Assembly (NCBI GenBank): GCA_902462525.1
Contig: CABQCA010000048.1
Span: forward strand, 1 to 14,190
Length of the DNA stretch: 14,190 nucleotides
Origin: an uncultured Porphyromonadaceae bacterium
Lineage (GTDB): Bacteria > Bacteroidota > Bacteroidia > Bacteroidales > Muribaculaceae
Direction of reading: 5' to 3'
Positions 9,101 to 14,190 of this stretch are shown here, piece after piece. Numbering within the stretch: position 1 is the first letter of the stretch; each line of letters starts with the position of its first letter. The notes beneath the pieces were generated by a model that saw only the letters and a list, made by a program, of their open reading frames with translations, was not told where the DNA came from and did no database searches. Position numbers and translations under genes: made by a program.

Positions 9101-9352
9101 TACACACAGGATGGCGACTATCTGCGCATCAACAATCTCACCATCGGCTATGACTTCGCTCCCCTGATCAATCAGAAATGGTGCAGCAAGGCACGCCTCT
9201 ATTTCCAGGTGCAGAACCTCGCCACATTCACCAAATACGACGGCATGGACCCCGAAATCGGCTACGGCACGGCAAGCTGGGTCAGCGGTATCGACCTGGG
9301 TTTCTATCCGCGTCCCCGCACTTACATGGTTGGCGCCAACCTCACTTTCTAA
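6176..9352 (+). CDS. SusC/RagA-family TonB-linked outer-membrane transporter
   Basis: This 1058-residue protein is the outer-membrane barrel that imports oligosaccharides with TonB energy, working with the SusD-like lid encoded next. Residues 1-33 are a signal peptide ending AQA. A carboxypeptidase-regulatory-like domain follows (about 36-112, with GTVTSAADGEPLIGASV and TDIDGNYTI). Then come the linker DLVVVGYGVQKKKLLTGA, the plug (about 120-240, with PLQAMQGQLPGVNI, IRGLGTIG, PLYLIDGIGG, IDVLKDAASAAIYG and ANGVVLITTK) and a long beta-barrel ending in NLTF with the expected terminal Phe. Length is normal and no frame disruption is seen. There is no N-terminal STN signalling domain, so it should not drive an anti-sigma cascade, in keeping with control by the divergent HTCS. 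It starts the rightward operon. The imported glycan is unknown. Confidence 0.97.
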   Translation: MGKITSLLCPVAKLRQLLLAVCLMLFSAGFAQAQKLTVTGTVTSAADGEPLIGASVVVKGAHEGVTTDIDGNYTISVADGETLTFSYVGFTSRNVRVDGARLDVALMENAENLNDLVVVGYGVQKKKLLTGATAQIKGDDIAKLNTTSPLQAMQGQLPGVNITTNSGQPGESMKVQIRGLGTIGNASPLYLIDGIGGDISTLNPADIESIDVLKDAASAAIYGAQAANGVVLITTKQGREGRATVSFDGYFGWQSVAKKVNMLNAEQYKVIMDEQQIAEGSAPYDWASYPELWGTNAAGEKYAYDTDWVDSMFKDGATTQSYTIGVTGGNASSTYALSLGFLNQEGIGGGKDVSDYSRYNFRINSDHKLFNNIVTVGEQVSFVYTKNRGIGVGNQYNNTLRGAFGTAPVFPIYNEDGSYFDSSNSAYNNGAGNPYGNMMINNRNQNKNATFSGNVYAQIEPIKNLKLRTVFGAVYGSSEYRSFRPIYRLSIYDYNEHTEVGQNMNHSLGMTWTNTISYDWTIKDHNFKALLGMEAYRYEGTYLGAGQKDLKEGFDTWPYAWISNGTAASSADGLSASGNPHDNSRSVSYFGRLSWNWQEKYMVDVTVRRDGSSRFASGHRFGTFPSVSAGWNISNESFMGSTRTWMDYLKIRGSWGRVGNQNIDNYQYLAPIKVTNTHYFFGQYLGPNGVYGDYATILGNNWGAYPSRLGNEGITWETSEQLDFGIDATFLKSRMRVNLDWYRKTTKDWLVTPPILATAGTDAAFINGGDVVNTGVEFSIGWNDVIGKDFSYNVSVNGAYNKNKVGSIPTEDGMIHGATNMLYDNSPEFYRAANGMPIGYFWGYKTAGIFQNQQEINDWIAAGNGVLQDNVQPGDVKFVDIDHNGVINDADKTDLGNGVPKFTFGFNINLYYKNFDLGLTATGAAGFKLVQSYRNQTAKLANYTTRILDRWTGEGTSNTIPRVTNQNINWLFSDLYTQDGDYLRINNLTIGYDFAPLINQKWCSKARLYFQVQNLATFTKYDGMDPEIGYGTASWVSGIDLGFYPRPRTYMVGANLTF

Positions 9353-9359
9353 TAATTAA

Positions 9360-9524
9360 TTCAACTTTCGCAAGATCAAGTAGAAGTGAAAAATAGTGAA
9401 AAGTGAAAATTCAGGCTTCGCCTGAGTGAAGATAATAGTATTTTTCACAAAACCCATTTTCTTCACCTTTCGCCCTTCACCTTTTACCTTCAATTAAGCA
9501 AGTTGAAAACTTGCGAAACTTAAA
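9360..9524. repeat. MITE-like nested inverted-repeat element in the susC-susD gap
   Basis: The ends are inverted repeats: 9360-9374 (TTCAACTTTCGCAAG) and the complement of 9510-9524 (TTTAAGTTTCGCAAG) agree at 13 of 15 positions. Inside, GTGAAAAATA (9386-9395) is the exact inverse of TATTTTTCAC (9439-9448), enclosing a perfect TCAGGC-TTC-GCCTGA hairpin (9411-9425). A purine-rich stretch with GTGAAAA units on the left is loosely mirrored by a pyrimidine-rich stretch with CTTCACC units on the right. It fills nearly all of the 183-bp gap and encodes nothing. It could be a small non-autonomous mobile element or an intergenic palindrome family that affects mRNA processing. No target-site duplication is evident. 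Confidence 0.55.
9498..9514 (+). other. Hairpin 21 nt upstream of the susD-like start
   Basis: GCAAGTT (9498-9504) and AACTTGC (9508-9514) form a perfect 7-bp stem with a GAA loop. Its right arm overlaps the right terminal repeat of the enclosing element (from 9510), so in RNA the CTTGC segment can pair either locally or with 9366-9374, not both. There is no T-tract, so it is not a typical terminator. Confidence 0.45.
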
Positions 9525-9535
9525 TACAAAACAAT

Positions 9536-11179
9536 ATGAAAATCCGCATATTAACCGCCGGTCTTATCGCACTGGGCCTCACGGCAGCCTCCTGCGGCGA
9601 CAGTTTTCTCGATGTATCGTCGAAGACACAGTCGACTACCGGCAACTTCTATAAAACCGAAGGCGACGCATGGCGTGCTCTTGTGGGCTGCTACGACGGC
9701 TGGCGTCAGGTAAGTTCGAATCCCGGCATCGGTTTCTACATCGCCTCCACTGTAATGAGCGACGAATGCTACGGCGCTTCCGGCCAGGGCGACAACTACG
9801 ACTATCAGATGATCGACGGTTTCGACCAGGCGCGTTCGTCGGCAAGCCAGAATGTCTACGAGCAGGACTGGAAAGTGTACTACGCCGGCGTTTACCGCTG
9901 CAACGAGTTCATCGCCCATGAGGACCAGATAAACTGGAGCGACGAGACCAATGTCCGCGGCCAGTACATGGGCGAATGTCATGCTATCCGCGCTCTTCTC
10001 TACTTCGACATGGTGCGCCTTTGGGAGAAGATACCTCTGTTCCTCGAACCGGTGAATGAAAACCGCGCCCAGGCCGACCCCGACGAAGTCTACGCCGCCA
10101 TCGTTGCCGATCTCAGGCACGCTATCGAGAATATTCCCGCCGACGCCAATCTCGGAACCGAGAACAACGGCCGTATCACCCGGTATGCCGCCGAAGCTCT
10201 CATGGCACGTGTGTGGCTCTTTTACACCGGCTACTACAAGAAGGAGCTCGCCGGTCTTACCAAAGCCGATATCCAGGGCTATCTCGACGATATCGTGAAG
10301 AGCAACAACTACGAGCTGCTGCCCTCATTCGCAAGTCTCTGGCCCGCAGCATCGCTGGTGCCCAAGGGCGCCGACGGCTGGGACAATGAGAAATCGACAT
10401 ATGCCGGCTCGGCTAACAAGGAAGTTCTCCTCGCTCAGAAATTCACACCCACGCAGGACTATAACGGCAACAACGATTCCAACCGCTGGCAGGTGCTTAT
10501 CGGCATGCGACAGATCAACTGGTCGCCCTACGGCAAAGGCTGGGGCATCGCTGCCGTCACCACTCCCTATGTAGGCCGCTTCGGCAACGATCCTCGCTTC
10601 ACTCCTTCGGTGATCGACCTCGCAGCCGACGGCGTCACCGCCAGTTCCGATTATACCACCGGTGTCAAGGACTGGCGTGAATACACAGGCTTCTGCATCA
10701 AGAAGTACTCGCCCATAGCGTTTGCCAACGGCAACAACGCATCGCGCCCCGACGGCTCGGGCGACTTCCAGATCACAAACTCGCAGGACTGGGTAATCAT
10801 GCGCTATGCCGACGTTCTTCTGATGGTTGCCGAACTCGACGGTGTACCCTCGATGACCGCGCAGGCCGCTCTCGACGCCGTGCGCAAGCGTGCCGGTCTG
10901 GGAAGCATCGCTCCCACCTTTGAAAACGTGATGAACGAACGCGCCCTCGAACTCGCTTTTGAAGGACACCGCTACTGGGATCTTCTCCGTCAGGGTGTCG
11001 ACGTGATGGCCGATGCCGTATGCGCTTCGGCAGGCCCCGCACAGACCGCCGGCATCAGCACCAGCGTTAGCTACGACCGCGCCAAGATTGTGGCCACACG
11101 CGGTTTCTGTCAGATTCCCGTCAACCAGATAACCCTCTCGAAGGGCGTTCTCGTGCAGAATCCCGGATGGGTGAAATAA
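9536..11179 (+). CDS. SusD/RagB-family outer-membrane glycan-binding lipoprotein
   Basis: This 547-residue surface lipoprotein should form the lid on the SusC-like barrel and bind the glycan. The signal peptide ends in the lipobox TAASC (Cys20), followed by GDSFLDVSSKTQST, the usual SusD start. The helical TPR-like core is visible as YRCNEFIAHED (about 120) and GECHAIRALLYFDMVRLW (about 146-163). Near the C-terminus are NERALELAFEGHRYWDLLRQ (about 467-486) and the closing VLVQNPGW motif. The length is normal and the frame intact. It follows the susC-like gene after an unusually long 183-bp gap that holds a palindromic element, and no -7 box was found in that gap, so it is probably co-transcribed. 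The ligand-binding aromatics cannot be picked out with confidence. Confidence 0.96.
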   Translation: MKIRILTAGLIALGLTAASCGDSFLDVSSKTQSTTGNFYKTEGDAWRALVGCYDGWRQVSSNPGIGFYIASTVMSDECYGASGQGDNYDYQMIDGFDQARSSASQNVYEQDWKVYYAGVYRCNEFIAHEDQINWSDETNVRGQYMGECHAIRALLYFDMVRLWEKIPLFLEPVNENRAQADPDEVYAAIVADLRHAIENIPADANLGTENNGRITRYAAEALMARVWLFYTGYYKKELAGLTKADIQGYLDDIVKSNNYELLPSFASLWPAASLVPKGADGWDNEKSTYAGSANKEVLLAQKFTPTQDYNGNNDSNRWQVLIGMRQINWSPYGKGWGIAAVTTPYVGRFGNDPRFTPSVIDLAADGVTASSDYTTGVKDWREYTGFCIKKYSPIAFANGNNASRPDGSGDFQITNSQDWVIMRYADVLLMVAELDGVPSMTAQAALDAVRKRAGLGSIAPTFENVMNERALELAFEGHRYWDLLRQGVDVMADAVCASAGPAQTAGISTSVSYDRAKIVATRGFCQIPVNQITLSKGVLVQNPGWVK

Positions 11180-11351
11180 CAATGAGTCACGGTTTTGGTG
11201 AGCGGAAGTTAAAAGCGCTGTCTTTTAGTTAATTATGCTGTAAAAATATACAAAAGAACAGTAAATGCCGTTAATTAAGGACACTGCTTGTTCTTCTGCC
11301 CGCCGAAGAAACAATAATATCAATCATTACTCTCCAAAATCAATTCAAACA
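11180..11351. other. Gap between the susD-like gene and the next lipoprotein gene
   Basis: These 172 bp hold no TAnnTTTG box on the coding strand. GTTAATTA occurs at 11228-11235 and 11270-11277, 42 bp apart. A weak TAAAAG/CTTTTA stem with a 6-nt loop lies near 11209-11227. An in-frame ATG at 11265 extends the next gene by 29 residues, but that extension is not signal-like. Confidence 0.4.
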
Positions 11352-13226
11352 ATGACAAAGACTTTCAAGTATCTGAGCGGCCTCCTGTGCGGCGCACTCG
11401 CCACAGGCCTGTGGTCATGCTCGGCCGACGAGTATTCGATGCCCGATCCGGACGTCAATACTCCGGAATTGGTGGAGGGCGTTGCTTTCACCGTCGAACA
11501 CGATGCCCAGAACCCCAACATAATTCATCTTACCAGCCTTGTGCCTTCGTCGTATCAGGTGACATGGGAAACACCCCAGGGACGCAAGAACGGCGAAACC
11601 GCCACTCTGTCGATACCCTTCGACGGCGACTATCAGATCCGCATGGGCATCAATACCCGCGGCGGATATGTGTGGTCGGAGCCCTATACCTTCACTGTCG
11701 ATGATTTCTGCGCCGAATTCGTGGACAACTATCTGTGGACTCGCATCAGCGGCGGTGTAGGCAACAGCAAGACATGGCAGCTCGACCTCGGCGTTCTTGC
11801 CGACGGCTCAACCAAGGTCACTTTCTGGAAGGGTCCGCACTACTTCTTCACTCCCTACTTCTGCTGGGAAAATCTCCACGCCGCAAGCGAGACTGAGAAC
11901 AGCTACAACAACTACATGGACGCCGACCCCTGGGACGCACAGAGCGCCACAATACCCAACACCGAGTGGTACTGGACGGCCGACTATCCCAGCAACAGCT
12001 GGATGTGTTCCGCCGAGAACTACGGCTACATGACATTCGACCTCATCGGAGGCGCAAATGTAACCATCACCGACGCTCACGGCAACGTAGTGAGCAAGGG
12101 TACATACATGCTCGACCCCGAGGCCCACACCCTCACATTCTCCGACTGCTATCCCCTCGAATCGACCGACACCCGCACACATGTGCGCGAGTTCAACCTT
12201 CTCTATCTCTCGGACAATGCACTGCAGATTCTTTCGCTCGTTGCCGCCGACGCCGTGTCGCTCAACTATGTGACAAAGGATTACTTCGAGAACTATGTTG
12301 AACCGCAGCCCGAAGAAATCGTTCTTCCAGAAGGCTGGCTCGACGCTTTCAACACACAGAACAAATACGGCAGCTGGAAGCTCAACGCCGACGCCCCCTT
12401 CAACTGGTACGACCTCGTAGCCCAGGCCAAGACCACCTACGGTCCCTCGCAGGCCTATCCTTCGCAATTCACACCGGTTGGCGACACAATGGATAACTTC
12501 AAGCTCGATTTCGACAATCCCGAAACCGGCAAGTACACCGTCACACTGCCCGACGGCAGCAAGATAACCGACACCTACACCGTGAGCGACAAGGGCGTCA
12601 TTACCCTCGCCGGCGGTATCGGCAATTCGGAACTCGGTGCGTCGAACACCACTCTCAGCACCGGCGATGATCTGACCCTTCAGGTTCTCGGCGTTGAGAA
12701 GGACGACCTCGGCCGTCTCGGCGGCATCACTCTGGGCCGTCTCGAAAAGGATATCAACGGCGATGCTTATCAGTATATCGGCTATAACTTTGTGGCTGAC
12801 TACGGTGTGGCTACCGAGAAAACCTACAAGGCTACTCTTACCTTCAGCAACACAAGCGACTGGAACGCCGTGACAAGCGAAACAGTATTTATCAAGGGCG
12901 ACGGCAACTACACCGCCAAGGTGAACTACACCTGGAGTACAGGCGATCCTCTGATGTGGCTCGAAGTAGCCGGCATCCTCAAGGATAAGCCCAACTGCGA
13001 CATCAAGATTCTGGCCGTCCGCCTCGACGGTGTCGATGTTCCTATCGACGACACCGCCATCAGCCGTTGCTACGGCGATACTGAAACCAACGCCCGCCGC
13101 TATGTCTGCAACGCATGGGGCCTTGCATCGTGCTTCCCCAGCCTCGATATCTTCAAAATCAAGAGCGATGCTGAAGTCGACTTCCAGGTAATCTTCGACA
13201 ACGGAATTCCTTTCCAGGCGGAATAA
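11352..13226 (+). CDS. Putative surface glycan-binding lipoprotein (SusE-position), multi-domain beta protein
   Basis: I do not recognise a named family for the whole 624-residue protein. The ATG at 11352 gives a clean signal (MTKTFKYLSGLLCGALATG) and lipobox LWSC (Cys23); the in-frame ATG at 11265 would place 29 polar residues ahead of it. Visible modules: an Ig/PKD-like domain (about 38-117); two central beta-rich segments that resemble each other (about 118-310 and 325-465); and a C-terminal beta-sandwich-like segment (about 471-624, with YKATLTFSNTSDW and ETVFIKGDGNYTAKV), reminiscent of a carbohydrate-binding module. It is very rich in Trp and Tyr, as expected of a glycan binder. Its place straight after the susC/susD-like pair is where PULs encode SusE/SGBP proteins. 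The role is inferred from position and architecture, not from a known motif. Confidence 0.85.
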   Translation: MTKTFKYLSGLLCGALATGLWSCSADEYSMPDPDVNTPELVEGVAFTVEHDAQNPNIIHLTSLVPSSYQVTWETPQGRKNGETATLSIPFDGDYQIRMGINTRGGYVWSEPYTFTVDDFCAEFVDNYLWTRISGGVGNSKTWQLDLGVLADGSTKVTFWKGPHYFFTPYFCWENLHAASETENSYNNYMDADPWDAQSATIPNTEWYWTADYPSNSWMCSAENYGYMTFDLIGGANVTITDAHGNVVSKGTYMLDPEAHTLTFSDCYPLESTDTRTHVREFNLLYLSDNALQILSLVAADAVSLNYVTKDYFENYVEPQPEEIVLPEGWLDAFNTQNKYGSWKLNADAPFNWYDLVAQAKTTYGPSQAYPSQFTPVGDTMDNFKLDFDNPETGKYTVTLPDGSKITDTYTVSDKGVITLAGGIGNSELGASNTTLSTGDDLTLQVLGVEKDDLGRLGGITLGRLEKDINGDAYQYIGYNFVADYGVATEKTYKATLTFSNTSDWNAVTSETVFIKGDGNYTAKVNYTWSTGDPLMWLEVAGILKDKPNCDIKILAVRLDGVDVPIDDTAISRCYGDTETNARRYVCNAWGLASCFPSLDIFKIKSDAEVDFQVIFDNGIPFQAE

Positions 13227-13261
13227 TTATTCTTTAATCATCTGAAATAACAGAATATTAT

Positions 13262-14190
13262 ATGAAAAACCAAATAATCATCGGTCTTCTGTCGCTCGGA
13301 CTGGGCACCTGTGCTTTCACTGCGTGCGACGATGACGATACCGTAGTTGTCACCACTCCCATACTTAACGAGGTGACAACCGGCGACGCTACCGTCACCG
13401 CCACCACGGCTGCAATCACAGGCACTGTCAAGGGGCTCGCCCAGAGCGATGCCTCAAGCTACAGCGTGGGTGTTGTTTACGGCAAAAATCAGGATCCTAC
13501 AGCCGCCGGAAGCCGTGTGGCAGGCACTCTTGGCGAAAACGGTGCTGTTGTCACCAATCTCACCGGTCTTGAAGAAGGCGTGACATACTACTATGCCACC
13601 TATGTCACACTGCAGGGCAAGGTGTCGCAGTACGGCGCCGTGAAGAGCTTCGTAACAACCGACGCCGAGATCGCTACGGCCGAGGCTGCCGACGTGACAT
13701 CGACTTCGGCTACTCTTGGCGGTACCCTCAACGGTGTGCAGGACAAGGTCGACGCCGGTTCTATAGTCTACGGCATCGCCATAGCTCCTGCCGGTGCCGA
13801 CATCGCCACTGTCGGGGTGAAACTGAATGCTTCGACAACGTCGAACACCTTCTCTGTGCCCGCATCGGCACTTGTGCCCAACACCGCCTACGACTATGCC
13901 GCCTATATGACCCTTAATGGCGCTTACGTGTTCGGCAACACTCAGCGGCTGACAACCTCAGCCGGCCCCGATGCCTCGGCTGAAAGTCCTGACGACTATG
14001 TCGACATGGGTACTATAATGGAATGGTGCAAATACAATGTAGGCGCTGCCACTGAGAACGAAGCCGGTGCCCTGCTTGGCTACGGCGACCTCTCCGGTCT
14101 CGCCCGCAGCACCGTGAATTCGGATTATGCCGCCGGCGACATTTCCGGCACCGCCAACGACGTGGCTTCTGCCGCCGGAATGGGCAAGGT
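13262..14190 (+). CDS. Surface lipoprotein with two Fn3-like domains and a Fibrobacter-type paralogous domain (3' end cut off)
   Basis: The frame opens at ATG 13262 and runs 309 codons to the window edge without a stop. Residues 1-21 are a lipoprotein signal with lipobox FTAC (Cys22), followed at once by four Asp, the acidic signal that sends Bacteroidota lipoproteins to the cell surface. Two tandem Fn3-like domains follow (about 30-133 and 137-231), ending in matching SFVTT and RLTTS strands with YYYATYVTLQGK and YDYAAYMTLNGA at equivalent positions. From about 244, DDYVDMGTIMEWCKYNVGA, then GYGDLSG and DISGTANDVASAAGMGK, resembles the Fibrobacter succinogenes major paralogous domain (YVDLG, W-x-x-x-N-V-G, then usually a WRMPT-like motif just ahead). 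It starts 35 bp after the preceding gene, so it is almost surely in the same operon. A surface binding role is inference. Confidence 0.88.
   Translation, partial: MKNQIIIGLLSLGLGTCAFTACDDDDTVVVTTPILNEVTTGDATVTATTAAITGTVKGLAQSDASSYSVGVVYGKNQDPTAAGSRVAGTLGENGAVVTNLTGLEEGVTYYYATYVTLQGKVSQYGAVKSFVTTDAEIATAEAADVTSTSATLGGTLNGVQDKVDAGSIVYGIAIAPAGADIATVGVKLNASTTSNTFSVPASALVPNTAYDYAAYMTLNGAYVFGNTQRLTTSAGPDASAESPDDYVDMGTIMEWCKYNVGAATENEAGALLGYGDLSGLARSTVNSDYAAGDISGTANDVASAAGMGK

Noticed and set aside
9353..9535. A factor-independent terminator between the susC- and susD-like genes
   Set aside because: The hairpins are present but none is followed by a T-tract, and no promoter box lies downstream to restart transcription for the susD-like gene.
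1..14190. CRISPR arrays, tRNA or rRNA genes, transposase genes, phage genes
   Set aside because: No regularly spaced repeats, no tRNA- or rRNA-like sequences and no such proteins were seen on either strand.

Overview
The window looks like part of a polysaccharide utilization locus (PUL) from the phylum Bacteroidota, most likely order Bacteroidales. The grounds are a SusC/SusD pair, a hybrid two-component regulator, several lipoproteins with Bacteroidota-type signal sequences, and TAnnTTTG-type promoter boxes. Coding regions are GC-rich at third codon positions while the gaps are AT-rich. A gut Muribaculaceae-like genome would fit, but that is inference from composition and gene content only.

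Layout: the locus is split by a 407-bp divergent promoter region (5769-6175). Leftward run a 1325-residue hybrid two-component system (HTCS, 5768-1791) and then a GH31 glycoside hydrolase lipoprotein with a PA14 insert (1661 to beyond the left edge). A hairpin and the GH31 gene's own promoter box lie between them. Rightward run a SusC-family TonB-dependent transporter (6176-9352), a SusD-family lipoprotein (9536-11179), a 624-residue putative surface glycan-binding lipoprotein (11352-13226), and a second lipoprotein with two Fn3-like domains followed by the start of what looks like a Fibrobacter-type paralogous domain (13262 to beyond the right edge).

How it works together (family knowledge plus inference): the surface lipoproteins and SusD capture a glycan, SusC imports oligosaccharides with energy from TonB, and GH31 removes alpha-linked side chains. 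Its PA14 insert and WWMD nucleophile motif resemble alpha-xylosidases of xyloglucan loci. The HTCS periplasmic sensor binds an oligosaccharide and its AraC-type output domain activates the operon. A 21-bp-phased direct repeat upstream of the susC-like promoter is the best candidate for its operator. No backbone-cleaving endo-glycanase is visible, so the substrate cannot be fixed; more enzymes probably lie outside both edges.

The least ordinary element is the 183-bp gap between the susC- and susD-like genes. It holds a nested palindrome with near-perfect 15-bp terminal inverted repeats, resembling a small non-coding mobile or repeat element inside the operon. Otherwise the window is a well-formed PUL of known type; I do not see a new class of system.
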